This document shows positions 52,358 through 61,163 of a stretch of 64,000 bases of DNA, in pieces. A program made the translations under genes and the position numbers. Origin of the DNA: Actinobacteria bacterium OK074 (GTDB lineage Bacteria; Actinomycetota; Actinomycetes; Streptomycetales; Streptomycetaceae); NCBI GenBank assembly GCA_001298575.1, contig LJCV01000221.1, positions 37,039 to 101,038 of the forward strand, written 5' to 3'. Position 1 is the first letter of the stretch. Each line of letters begins with the position of its first letter. Under the pieces are notes generated by a model that saw nothing but the letters and a program-made list of their open reading frames with translations, had not been told where the DNA came from and made no database searches.

Positions 52358-53586
52358 CGGCCCGTCAACTCCGGCCGAAGATCCGCTACTTGCTGCTGCA
52401 CGCCTACGGACGCGGCGGCACCATCCGTACGGTGATGAACCAGGCCAACTCGCTGGTCGCCGCGGGCTGGGACGTCGAGTTGGTGAGCGCCCTGCGCCGC
52501 CGCGACGACGTGCAGTTCCCGCTCGACAAGCGCGTGACGATCACCACGGTCGTCGACCTGCGCGACAGCGCGTACGTCCAACCCAGGGGATTCCTCGCCA
52601 GGTTGCGCGACCGGCGGCGCGGCAGGCAGCTGGAGCGGCCCGCGCGGTACATCCCCGCGGGCGAGTTCGGCCACCGCTACTTCAACCGGTACGTCGAGGA
52701 CCAACTCATCGCGTACATGCGCACGTTGAGCGACGGCGTCCTCGTCACCACCCGGCCCGCGCTGAACTTCCTGGCCGCCGAGCACGTGCCCACCGGGGTC
52801 GTCCGGGTCGCCCAGGAGCACATGAACCACGCCACGTACCGCAAGGACGTGCAGCAGCGGATCCGGGAGACCTACGGGCGCTTCGACGCGGTCTGCCTGC
52901 TCACCGAGCGCGACCGCGAGGAGTACGAGGCCATGTTCCCGGGCCTGCGCGTGGTGCGGATCCCGAACGCGGTCCACTCCCTCGACCAGGTACCCGCCAG
53001 CCCCGCCTCGAAGATCGCGCTGGCCGCCGGCCGGCTCTTCCCGCAGAAGGGCTTCGACCTGCTGATCCCCGCCTGGGCGAAGCTCGTCGAGGCGCACCCG
53101 GACTGGCAGTTGCGCATCTACGGCAGCGGCGAGAAGAAGGACGAGCTGCGCGCCCTCATCGAGGAACACCACCTGTACAACCACGTGTTCCTGATGGGTC
53201 ACACCGACCGGCTCGACGACGAACTCGCCAAGGCATCGTTCTACGTGCTCAGTTCACGCTTCGAGGGCCTGCCCATGGTGATGATCGAGGCCATGAGTCA
53301 CGCCCTGCCGGTGGTCAGCTTCGACTGCCCGACCGGCCCCGCGGACGTGCTCACCCACGGCGTGGACGGCCTGCTCGTCCCGCCGATGGATCCCGACGCC
53401 CTCGCCGACGCCATGGCCCGCATGATGAGCGACGAGAAGACCCGCGCCGAGATGGGCACCGCCGCGGTCATGACGGCCGCCTCCTACGGCCCCGACGCCG
53501 TCCACCCCCGCTGGGAAGCCCTCTTCACCGATCTGCACGACCAACGGCGCGCGAACTCCGGCGCCGCGAAAGGACAACACGCATGA
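52354..53586 (+). CDS. GT4-family glycosyltransferase
   Basis: 410 residues, GT-B fold. The N-terminal domain has YLLLHAYGRGGTIRTVMNQA; the C-terminal domain has the family 4 motifs ALAAGRLFPQKGFDLLIPAW, VFLMGHTDRLDDELAKASFY, the donor-binding E-x7-E in SSRFEGLPMVMIEAMSHALP and VSFDCPTGPADVLTHGVDGL. These features are shared with teichoic-acid- and capsule-type transferases. Cytosolic, perhaps membrane-associated through a basic region (FLARLRDRRRGRQLERPAR, near residue 85). GTG start 52354 overlaps the preceding stop; its stop overlaps cysC. It presumably builds the glycan that the sulfotransferase modifies. Confidence 0.9.
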   Translation: MTARQLRPKIRYLLLHAYGRGGTIRTVMNQANSLVAAGWDVELVSALRRRDDVQFPLDKRVTITTVVDLRDSAYVQPRGFLARLRDRRRGRQLERPARYIPAGEFGHRYFNRYVEDQLIAYMRTLSDGVLVTTRPALNFLAAEHVPTGVVRVAQEHMNHATYRKDVQQRIRETYGRFDAVCLLTERDREEYEAMFPGLRVVRIPNAVHSLDQVPASPASKIALAAGRLFPQKGFDLLIPAWAKLVEAHPDWQLRIYGSGEKKDELRALIEEHHLYNHVFLMGHTDRLDDELAKASFYVLSSRFEGLPMVMIEAMSHALPVVSFDCPTGPADVLTHGVDGLLVPPMDPDALADAMARMMSDEKTRAEMGTAAVMTAASYGPDAVHPRWEALFTDLHDQRRANSGAAKGQHA

Positions 53587-54134
53587 CCAGCACCGCCAGG
53601 GCCAAGGGAGCCACCGTCTGGCTCACCGGGCTGCCGAGCGCGGGCAAGACCACCATCGCCCGTGTCCTCGCCGGCCGGCTGCGCCAGGAGGGACACCGCG
53701 TGGAGGTCCTCGACGGCGACGAGATCCGCCGTTTCCTCTCCGCGGGGCTCGGTTTCTCGCGCGAGGACCGCAACACGAACGTGCAGCGCATCGGGCTGGT
53801 CGCCGAAGTCCTCGCCCGCAACGGCGTGCTCGCCGTGGTCCCCGTCATCGCCCCCTACGCCGACAGCCGCGACGCGGTGCGCAAGCGCCACGAGGTGAGC
53901 GGCACCGCGTACTTCGAGGTGCATGTGGCGACCCCGGTCGAGGTGTGCAGCGAACGGGACGTGAAGGGCCTGTACGCGCGCCAGGCCGCGGGTCAGTTGA
54001 AGGGCCTCACCGGCATCGACGACCCGTACGAGCCGCCGCTCGACCCCGCGCTCGTCCTCCCGACGCAGGACCAGACGCCCGAGCAGTCGGCGGACGCGGT
54101 GCACGCGCTGCTCGCGGAACGGGGGCTGCTGTGA
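53583..54134 (+). CDS. cysC: Adenylylsulfate kinase
   Basis: 183 residues. Phosphorylates APS at the 3' position with ATP to give PAPS. P-loop GLPSAGKTT (about residues 16-24), VLDGDEIRRFLSAGLGFSRE with the DGD and R-x-L-S-x-x-L-x-F-S motifs, and GLYARQAAGQLKGLTGIDDP near the C-terminus. ATG start overlaps the glycosyltransferase stop (ATGA) and the stop overlaps the cysD GTG. Being coupled to a sulfotransferase rather than to PAPS reductase, it likely makes PAPS as sulfate donor. Confidence 0.95.
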   Translation: MTSTARAKGATVWLTGLPSAGKTTIARVLAGRLRQEGHRVEVLDGDEIRRFLSAGLGFSREDRNTNVQRIGLVAEVLARNGVLAVVPVIAPYADSRDAVRKRHEVSGTAYFEVHVATPVEVCSERDVKGLYARQAAGQLKGLTGIDDPYEPPLDPALVLPTQDQTPEQSADAVHALLAERGLL

Positions 54135-55066
54135 CCGACCTCCGACAGGCCGCGGGGACCGCCCAACAGCCTTTCACCATCAGCCACTTGGACGCGTTGG
54201 AGTCCGAGGCGGTGCACATCTTCCGCGAGGTGGCGGGCGAGTTCGAACGACCGGTGATCCTCTTCTCCGGCGGCAAGGACTCCATCGTCATGCTGCACCT
54301 GGCCCTGAAGGCGTTCGCCCCGGCGCCAATCCCCTTCTCCCTCCTGCACGTTGACACCGGGCACAACTTCCCCGAGGTCCTCGACTACCGCGACCGCACG
54401 GTCGAGCAGCACGGACTACGACTGCACGTGGCCTCCGTCCAGGACTACATCGACCGCGGAGTACTCCGCGAACGCCCCGACGGGACACGCAACCCGCTCC
54501 AGACCCTCCCTCTCACCGAGAAGATCCAGGCCGAACGCTTCGACGCCGTCTTCGGCGGCGGCCGACGCGACGAGGAGAAGGCCCGCGCGAAAGAACGCGT
54601 CTTCTCGCTACGGGACGAGTTCTCACAGTGGGACCCCCGCCGCCAGCGCCCCGAACTCTGGAACCTGTACAACGGCCGCCACGCGGCGGGCGAACACGTC
54701 CGCGTCTTCCCGCTCTCCAACTGGACCGAGCTGGACGTCTGGCAGTACATCGCCCGCGAGGAGATCGAACTCCCGGCGATCTACTTCGCCCACCACCGCG
54801 AGGTGTTCAACCGCGGTGGCATGTGGCTCACCGCCGGTGAGTGGGGTGGTCCGAAGGCGGGTGAGACCGTCGAGAAGCGGCGGGTCCGGTACCGGACCGT
54901 CGGGGACATGTCCTGTACGGGTGCGGTCGATTCGGACGCCGACACCATCGAGAAGGTGATCACCGAGATCGCCGCGTCCCGGCTGACCGAGCGCGGCGCG
55001 ACCCGCGCGGACGACAAGATGTCCGAGGCCGCGATGGAAGACCGCAAGCGCGAGGGTTACTTCTAG
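54131..55066 (+). CDS. cysD: Sulfate adenylyltransferase subunit 2
   Basis: 311 residues, PP-loop ATP pyrophosphatase that forms APS from sulfate and ATP together with the CysN GTPase. PP-loop LFSGGKDSIVML (about residues 45-56), VDTGHNFPEVLDYRDRT, FGGGRRDEEKARAKERVFS and the C-terminal RYRTVGDMSCTGAVDSDADT are typical. GTG start at 54131 with its first bases in the cysC stop codon. cysN follows after 2 bp. Confidence 0.95.
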   Translation: MTDLRQAAGTAQQPFTISHLDALESEAVHIFREVAGEFERPVILFSGGKDSIVMLHLALKAFAPAPIPFSLLHVDTGHNFPEVLDYRDRTVEQHGLRLHVASVQDYIDRGVLRERPDGTRNPLQTLPLTEKIQAERFDAVFGGGRRDEEKARAKERVFSLRDEFSQWDPRRQRPELWNLYNGRHAAGEHVRVFPLSNWTELDVWQYIAREEIELPAIYFAHHREVFNRGGMWLTAGEWGGPKAGETVEKRRVRYRTVGDMSCTGAVDSDADTIEKVITEIAASRLTERGATRADDKMSEAAMEDRKREGYF

Positions 55067-55068
55067 CC

Positions 55069-56322
55069 ATGAGCAGTACGACGATTGACACCGCCCCCGC
55101 CGCGGTGGACCCCCAACTCACCATCGACACCTTGCGGTTCGCGACCGCCGGTTCGGTGGACGACGGCAAGTCGACGCTCGTCGGACGGCTGCTGCACGAC
55201 TCCAAGTCGGTCCTCACCGACCAACTGGAGGCCGTGCAGCGGGCGTCGGCGAGCCGCGGTCAGGAGGGGCCCGACCTGGCGCTGCTCACGGACGGGTTGC
55301 GGGCCGAGCGCGAGCAGGGCATCACCATCGACGTGGCCTACCGCTACTTCGCCACCCCCCGCCGCCGCTTCATCCTCGCCGACACCCCCGGCCACGTGCA
55401 GTACACCCGCAACATGGTGACCGGCGCCTCCACCGCCGAGCTGACGATCATCCTGGTGGACGCCCGCAACGGCGTCGTCGAGCAGACCCGCCGGCATGCC
55501 GCCGTGGCCGCGCTGCTGCGGGTGCCGCAGGTGATCCTGGCGGTCAACAAGATGGACCTGGTCGACTACGACCGGGCCGCGTTCGACCGGATCGTCGCCG
55601 AATTCGCGGTCCTGGCCGAGGAGTTGGGCCTGTCGGGCGTCACCCCGATCCCGGTCTCGGCGCTGCGCGGCGACAACGTCGTCGACCGGTCCGAGCACAT
55701 GGACTGGTACGGTGGCCCGGCCCTGCTGGAGTTCCTGGAGACGGTGCCGGTCGGCGCCGAGGCCACGGACGCACCGGCCCGCTTCCCGGTGCAGTACGTC
55801 ATCCGGCACGGCGAAGTCCGGTACTACGCGGGCCAGTTGGTGTCCGGCTCGCTGCGGGTCGGCGACGAGGTGACCGTCCACCCGTCGGGCGCGACCTCCG
55901 AGATCACCGGCATCGACGTCCTGGGCGAGGACGCGGCGGTGGCGTACGCGCCGCAGTCGCTGACGCTGCGGCTGGCCGACCAGCGGGACGTGTCGCGCGG
56001 CGACATGATCACCGCGGGGGCGGACGCGCCCGCGCTCACCCAGGACGTGACGGCGGCGGTGTGCCATCTGGCCGACCGGCCGCTGCGGGTCGGCGACCGG
56101 GTGCTGGTCCGGCACACGACCCGGACGGTGAAGGCGCTGGTCAAGGACCTGGGCGGGGCGGCCGAGCTGACCGCGAACGACCTGGGCCGGATCACCCTGC
56201 GCACGGCCGAGCCGCTCGCGCTGGACGACTACGCGGTGATCCGCCGCACGGGCGCGTTCATCCTGGTCGATCCGGCGGACGGGTCGACGCTGACGGCGGG
56301 GATGGCGGAACTGCCCGCCTGA
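55069..56322 (+). CDS. cysN: Sulfate adenylyltransferase subunit 1 (GTPase)
   Basis: 417 residues, EF-Tu-like GTPase that drives the CysD reaction. G1 GSVDDGKST (about 28-36), G2 region GITIDVAYRYF, G3 DTPGHVQYTRNMVTGAS, G4 NKMDLVDYDR, G5 SALRGDNVVD, then domains II and III. It carries no fused APS kinase; CysC is separate. The gene ends the sulfation operon; a strong hairpin follows 12 bp later. No cysH (PAPS reductase) or sulfite reductase is nearby, unlike the assimilatory cluster of Streptomyces, so this may be a second, dedicated sulfate-activation set. Confidence 0.95.
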   Translation: MSSTTIDTAPAAVDPQLTIDTLRFATAGSVDDGKSTLVGRLLHDSKSVLTDQLEAVQRASASRGQEGPDLALLTDGLRAEREQGITIDVAYRYFATPRRRFILADTPGHVQYTRNMVTGASTAELTIILVDARNGVVEQTRRHAAVAALLRVPQVILAVNKMDLVDYDRAAFDRIVAEFAVLAEELGLSGVTPIPVSALRGDNVVDRSEHMDWYGGPALLEFLETVPVGAEATDAPARFPVQYVIRHGEVRYYAGQLVSGSLRVGDEVTVHPSGATSEITGIDVLGEDAAVAYAPQSLTLRLADQRDVSRGDMITAGADAPALTQDVTAAVCHLADRPLRVGDRVLVRHTTRTVKALVKDLGGAAELTANDLGRITLRTAEPLALDDYAVIRRTGAFILVDPADGSTLTAGMAELPA

Positions 56323-56333
56323 GTGGACCACTT

Positions 56334-56367
56334 GTGGGGCCGCCGTTGATCGTGACGGCGGCCCCAC
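56334..56367 (+). terminator. Hairpin terminator after cysN
   Basis: Perfect 13-bp arms GTGGGGCCGCCGT (56334-56346) and ACGGCGGCCCCAC (56355-56367), loop 8 nt, directly after the cysN stop. It ends the sulfotransferase-cysN operon. The remaining 56,368-56,632 shows no gene. Confidence 0.8.
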
Positions 56368-56632
56368 AGGCGTCGGTGCGCAACAGTCGTCGGCGCGTAA
56401 CAGGCGGCCGTGCGTCGGCGCTGGCCGGGGCCGGAGCGGCCGTCACGGATTTTCACAACCGTCATGAGTTTTCGACACCCCGGTAACAGAGGGCACAGCG
56501 TGTGCACTGCGGGACGTTCCTGTGGGTAGGTGACCCGGCGCCGGGCCGAAGGTCCCGGGTACGACCCCGCGGCAAACCCTGCCGGAGCGGGACGTACCAT
56601 TCCTCAAGCTGACAGCAGGAAAGCCTGCTTCC

Positions 56633-57085
56633 ATGAACGGATCCGCATTGCACGAGCCACCCGCCCCCGCCTCCTGGCGCATCGCGCTGCCACACACCGC
56701 CGCCGCGGTGCCCGTCGCCCGCGCGCTGGTGCGCACCGCGCTGACCGAACGCGAGCACGCGGCCGACCGCGACACCGCGGAGCTGCTCACCGCGGAACTG
56801 GTCGCCAACGCGGTGGAGCACACGGCGGCGGTCGACGGCCCGATAGAGCTGGTCGTCGAGCTGCTGCCGACCGGCTGCCGGGTGGAGGTCCACGACCCGG
56901 ACCCGGAACCCCCGGCCGACCTCACCCGCCCGGCGGTCCAGGAGCCCGACCCCTGGCAGGAGCACGGCCGCGGCCTCCTGCTGATCCGCGCCCTCAGCTC
57001 GGCCTGCGGCCACCGCGAGACGGATTCGGGCAAGGCGGTGTGGTTCCGCCTGCCGACGGTGCCGCGGCAGTGGCGTCCGGCGTAG
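56633..57085 (+). CDS. HATPase-domain protein, anti-sigma/SpoIIAB-RsbW-like
   Basis: 150 residues, nearly all a histidine-kinase-type ATPase domain: RALVRTALTEREHAADRDTA, N-box ELVANAVEHTA, then EVHDPDPEPP and a G-box HGRGLLLIRALSSACG. Streptomyces contain dozens of such single-domain ATPases; some are serine kinases or anti-sigma factors controlling anti-anti-sigma partners. No sigma factor or STAS-domain gene is adjacent, so the target is unknown. ATG 56633 with AGGAAAGCC upstream. Convergent with arcA. Confidence 0.85.
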   Translation: MNGSALHEPPAPASWRIALPHTAAAVPVARALVRTALTEREHAADRDTAELLTAELVANAVEHTAAVDGPIELVVELLPTGCRVEVHDPDPEPPADLTRPAVQEPDPWQEHGRGLLLIRALSSACGHRETDSGKAVWFRLPTVPRQWRPA

Positions 57086-57196
57086 GCCCCCGGCGGTCAG
57101 ACCTGGTCGTGCGCGGGGATCACCGGTGGCACGTAGTACGTCCACGGTGACGGCACAGGGCCCGAGCAGCCACTGCGCATCCCCGCCACCCGCCAC

Positions 57197-58426
57197 TCAC
57201 CCGTCAACCGCGTCCCGCTGCACCGGACAGCTCATGCACCGGGGCCCGCCCCGCCCCCTCCCCAGCTCACTCCCCGGGATCTCCACCACCTCGACCCCCT
57301 GCTTGCGCAAATACGTATTGGTAGTGGCATTCCTCTCGTAAGCCACGACCACCCCGGGCTCCACGGCCAGCACGTTGCACCCGTCGTCCCACTGCTCCCG
57401 CTCGGCCGCGTGCACATCCTGGGTGGCGGTGAGCACGCGGATCCCGGCCAGGCCGAGCGCGGCGGCGATCGCGTTGTGCATGTGCTCCGGCGGATGGTCC
57501 GTGACCTTCAGTTCCTTGTCGCCGACCCCCGGTTCGATCGTGTAGGACCGCAGCATGCCGAGCCCGGCGTACTGGGTGAACGTGTCGCCGTCGACCATGG
57601 TCATCACGGTGTCGAGGTGCATGAAGGCCCGCCGCTTGGGCATGTCGAGCGCGACGATCGTACGCGCGGACCCGGCGGCGAAGAGCTTGTGCGCAAGCAT
57701 CTCGACGGCCTGCGGGGTGGTCCGCTCGCTCATGCCGATGAGTACGGCGCCGTTGCCGATGACGAGGACGTCCCCGCCCTCGATGGTGGACGGGTAGTCG
57801 GACTGCCCCTCGGACCAGGTGTGGAAGGTCTCGTCGCGGAACAGCGGATGGTGCCGGTAGATCGCCTCGAAGTGCACGGTCTCGCGCTGCCGGGCGGGCC
57901 AGCGCATGGCGTTGATGGAGACGCCGTCGTAGATCCAGGCGGAGGTGTCCCGGGTGAAGAGGTGGTTGGGCAACGGTCCGATCAGGAAGTCGTCGAGGTC
58001 CATCACGTGGAACCGTACGGAGGTGGGTTCCAGGTGGCCTTCCAGGAACTCTCTCTTGGTCATGCCGCCGACGAGGACTTCGGCGAGTTCGGCGGCGGGC
58101 AGGGGCTCGAACGCGGCCCGGAGGTGGTCGGTGGCGAGCGGGCCGTACTCCTTCTCGTCGAAGACCCGGTCCAGGACGAGCGAGCGGGCCGCCGGGAGGG
58201 CGAGTACGTCGGTGAGCAGGTCCCCGAAGAGGTGCACGGCGACTCCGCGGTCGCGCAGCACGTCGGCGAACTCGTCGTGGTCGGCGCGGGCGCGGCGCAC
58301 CCACAGGACGTCGTCGAAGAGGAGGGCGTCCTTGTTGCTGGGGGTGAGCCGCTTCAGCTCGATGTCCGGCCGGTGCAGAATGACCCGGCGCAGCCGCCCG
58401 GCCTCGGAGTCGACATGGAATCCCAT
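57197..58426 (-). CDS. arcA: Arginine deiminase
   Basis: 409 residues. Hydrolyses arginine to citrulline and ammonia. Family motifs: EAGRLRRVILHRPDIELKRL at the N-terminus, FTRDTSAWIYDGVSINAMRW, IEGGDVLVIGNGAVLIGMSE, HLDTVMTMVD with the catalytic His, and the catalytic Cys near the end in GPRCMSCPVQRD. Start ATG 58424-58426; the upstream GGAGG is only 1 nt away, so ribosome spacing is unusual, yet the N-terminus MGFHVDSEAGRL is typical of the family and the long upstream frame is not coding-like. Neither arcB nor arcC lies nearby; the gene stands alone. Confidence 0.93.
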   Translation of the reverse strand: MGFHVDSEAGRLRRVILHRPDIELKRLTPSNKDALLFDDVLWVRRARADHDEFADVLRDRGVAVHLFGDLLTDVLALPAARSLVLDRVFDEKEYGPLATDHLRAAFEPLPAAELAEVLVGGMTKREFLEGHLEPTSVRFHVMDLDDFLIGPLPNHLFTRDTSAWIYDGVSINAMRWPARQRETVHFEAIYRHHPLFRDETFHTWSEGQSDYPSTIEGGDVLVIGNGAVLIGMSERTTPQAVEMLAHKLFAAGSARTIVALDMPKRRAFMHLDTVMTMVDGDTFTQYAGLGMLRSYTIEPGVGDKELKVTDHPPEHMHNAIAAALGLAGIRVLTATQDVHAAEREQWDDGCNVLAVEPGVVVAYERNATTNTYLRKQGVEVVEIPGSELGRGRGGPRCMSCPVQRDAVDG

Positions 58427-58583
58427 GCCTCCATCCTGACCACTCGGACGCCGATTCACCCCTCGGAGACCCCCTGACGGGACCCTGAAAGATCCCCCAG
58501 GGGTCGGGACACCCGGGGGTCGGGGCCGGCACATTTCGCGGGGGCCGGGGCCCGCAGGTGCGCGGGCCCCGGCCTCCGCCGGC

Positions 58584-61163
58584 TCACAGCCGTGGGTCCA
58601 CCGGCTCCGATTCCAGTGCCAGTACCGCGAACACCGCCTCGTGCACGCGCCACAGCGGTTCGCCCTCGGCCAGGCGGTCCAGGGCCTCGGTGCCCAGGGC
58701 GTACTCGCGGATCGCCAGGGACCGTTTGTGGTTGAGGGAGCGGTGGCGCAGGCGGGCGAGGTTGTCGGGGCGGGTGTACTCGGGGCCGTAGATGATGCGC
58801 AGGTACTCGCGGCCACGGCATTTCACGCCCGGCTGCACCAGGCGTCCCCGGCCGTCGCGGACCAGTGCGTCCAGTGGCTTGACGACCATGCCCTCGCCGC
58901 CGCGTGCGGTCAGCTCCAGCCACCAGTCGGTGCCGGCGCCGATCGACTCCGCGTCGCCCGTGTCGACGTACAGTCGGCGGGTTGTCTGGAGCAGGCCGCT
59001 GCCGTCGTGCTCCACGAGGCGGTCCAGCAGGGCGAGTTGTTCGGCGTGCGGGAGTGCGGCGAGGCTGCGGCCCTGGACGGCGAGCAGTTGGAAGGGGGCC
59101 AGGCGGACCCCTTCCAGGCCGTCGGTCGGCCAGCAGTAGCGGCGGTACGCGTCCGTGAACGCGGCGGCGTCGGCGGCTCGTTCGCGCTGGCGGGCCAGCA
59201 GGTCGCGGACGTCGGTGCCGCGCGCCGCGGCCCGGTCGAGTGCGGCCAGCGCGCCCGGGAAGACCGCGCCGGACGCCGCGCCCACCGCCGCGTACTGTGC
59301 GCGCAGCAGGCCCGACGCCTTCAGCGACCACGGCATCAACTCCGCATCCAACAGCAGCCAGTCCGTGGCGAGTTCGTCCCACAGACCGGCCGCGTCGGCC
59401 GACTTCCGCACCCGGTCCAGGAGTTCCTCCGTGACCGCCGCGTCGCTCAGGAACGGGCGGCCGGTGCGCGTGTACAGCGCCCCGGTGGGGCCGTCCACGC
59501 CGAACCGGCGCCGGGCCGCCTCCGCGTCACGGCACACCAGGGCCACCGCCCGCGAACCCATGTGCTTCTCCTCGCACACGACCCGCGCGACCCCGTCCGC
59601 GGCGTACTGCGCGAACGCCTCCGCCGGGTGCTCCAGGTAGCCCTCCACCTGCGAGGTCGGCGTCGGGGCCATCGTCGGCGGCAGGTACGGCAGCAGCCGC
59701 GGGTCCACCGCGAAGCGGCTCATGACCTCCAGGGCCGCCGCCGCGTTCTCCTCCCGCACGGTCACCCGGCCCGCGTACCGCGTCTCGACGACCCGGCGGC
59801 CGTGGACATCCGCCAGGTCCAGCGGACGGCCGTCGGCGCCGCCGGGTGCCTCGGTGCGCAGCGGCCTGGCCGGTTCGTACCAGACCCGCTCGGCGGGTAC
59901 GTCGACCACCTCCCGCTCCGGCCAGCGCAGTGCGGTGAGCCTGCCGCCGAACACGGCGCCGGTGTCCAGGCAGATGGTGTTGTTCAGCCAGGTCGCCTCG
60001 GGCACGGGCGTGTGGCCGTAGACGACCGCGGCGCGGCCCCGGTAGTCCTCGGCCCACGGGTAGCGCACGGGCAGGCCGAACTCGTCGGTCTCCCCCGTCG
60101 TGTCGCCGTACAGCGCGTGCGAGCGGACGCGGCCGGAGGTGCGGCCGTGGTACTTCTCGGGCAGCCCGGCGTGGCAGACGACGAGCCGGCCGCCGTCGAG
60201 GACGTAGTGGCTGATCAGCCCGTCCACGAACTCCCTTACCAGGGACCGGAATTCATCGCTCTCCTCTGCCATCTGCGCGATCGTCTGGGCCAGGCCGTGG
60301 GTGTGCTGGACCTGGCGGCCCTTGAGGTAACGGCCGAACTTGTTCTCGTGGTTGCCGGAGACGCAGAGCGCGTTGCCGGACGCGACCATGGACATCACCC
60401 GGCGCAGCACGCCCGGGCTGTCGGGGCCGCGGTCGACGAGGTCGCCGACGAAGACCGCGGTGCGGCCGTCCGGGTGCACGCCGTCGGCGTACCCCAACTG
60501 CCCCAGCAGGGTCTCCAGTTCGGCCGCGCAGCCGTGGACATCGCCGACGATGTCGAAGGGGCCGGTGAGGTGGGTCAGGTCGTTGAAGCGCCGCTCGGTG
60601 ACGACACTCGCCGTCTCGACCTCCTCGACTCCCCTGAGCACGTGCACCTTGCGGAAGCCCTCGCGCTCCAAGTGCCGCAGCGAGCGCCGCAGTTCGCGGG
60701 TGTGCCGGGTGATCACGCGGCGCGGCATGGCGGCCCGGTCGGCGCGGGCCGCGTTGCGTTCGGCGCACACCTCCTCGGACACGTCCAGCACGATGGCGAT
60801 GGGCAGGACGTCGTACTGCCGTGCCAGCTCGACGAGTTGGCGGCGGCTGTCGGACTGCACGCTGGTCGCGTCGACGACCGTGCGGCGGCCTGCGGCCAGC
60901 CGCTTGCCCGCGATGTAGTGGAGTACGTCGAAGGCGTCGCCGCTGGCGCTCTGGTCGTTCTCGTCGTCGGCTACCAGGCCCCGGCAGAAGTCGGAGGAGA
61001 TCACCTCGGTCGGCTTGAAGTGCCTGCGGGCGAAGGTGGATTTGCCCGAGCCGGAGGCGCCGATGAGGACGACGAGGGAGAGGTCGGTGACGGGGAGGGT
61101 GCGCTTCTTGTGCCGGGGCTGGGTCTGGGCCTGGGCCTGGGTTTCGGTCTCGTTCTCGGTCAT
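58584..61163 (-). CDS. pnkp: Polynucleotide kinase-phosphatase-ligase Pnkp (RNA repair)
   Basis: 859 residues with the three modules of bacterial Pnkp: kinase (P-loop GASGSGKST at about 35-43) that phosphorylates 5'-OH RNA ends; metallophosphatase (GDVHG at 207-211, GDLVDRG at 240-246, GNHE at 270-273, YGHTP) that removes 2',3'-cyclic phosphates; and a C-terminal ligase/adenylyltransferase with lysine nucleotidyl-acceptor motif KHMGS (Lys about 533) and GEGMVVKPLD. It works with Hen1, which 2'-O-methylates the repaired end (known from the Clostridium and Anabaena systems). ATG 61161-61163 overlaps the hen1 stop (ATGA). The N-terminus has a Q/A-rich repeat (ETQAQAQTQP). All key residues look intact. 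Confidence 0.96.
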   Translation of the reverse strand: MTENETETQAQAQTQPRHKKRTLPVTDLSLVVLIGASGSGKSTFARRHFKPTEVISSDFCRGLVADDENDQSASGDAFDVLHYIAGKRLAAGRRTVVDATSVQSDSRRQLVELARQYDVLPIAIVLDVSEEVCAERNAARADRAAMPRRVITRHTRELRRSLRHLEREGFRKVHVLRGVEEVETASVVTERRFNDLTHLTGPFDIVGDVHGCAAELETLLGQLGYADGVHPDGRTAVFVGDLVDRGPDSPGVLRRVMSMVASGNALCVSGNHENKFGRYLKGRQVQHTHGLAQTIAQMAEESDEFRSLVREFVDGLISHYVLDGGRLVVCHAGLPEKYHGRTSGRVRSHALYGDTTGETDEFGLPVRYPWAEDYRGRAAVVYGHTPVPEATWLNNTICLDTGAVFGGRLTALRWPEREVVDVPAERVWYEPARPLRTEAPGGADGRPLDLADVHGRRVVETRYAGRVTVREENAAAALEVMSRFAVDPRLLPYLPPTMAPTPTSQVEGYLEHPAEAFAQYAADGVARVVCEEKHMGSRAVALVCRDAEAARRRFGVDGPTGALYTRTGRPFLSDAAVTEELLDRVRKSADAAGLWDELATDWLLLDAELMPWSLKASGLLRAQYAAVGAASGAVFPGALAALDRAAARGTDVRDLLARQRERAADAAAFTDAYRRYCWPTDGLEGVRLAPFQLLAVQGRSLAALPHAEQLALLDRLVEHDGSGLLQTTRRLYVDTGDAESIGAGTDWWLELTARGGEGMVVKPLDALVRDGRGRLVQPGVKCRGREYLRIIYGPEYTRPDNLARLRHRSLNHKRSLAIREYALGTEALDRLAEGEPLWRVHEAVFAVLALESEPVDPRL

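Noticed and set aside
53583..56322. cysCDN as an ordinary assimilatory sulfate cluster.
   Set aside because: No cysH, cysI or sulfate transporter is adjacent, and the genes are translationally coupled to a sulfotransferase; an assimilatory share cannot be fully excluded without the rest of the genome.
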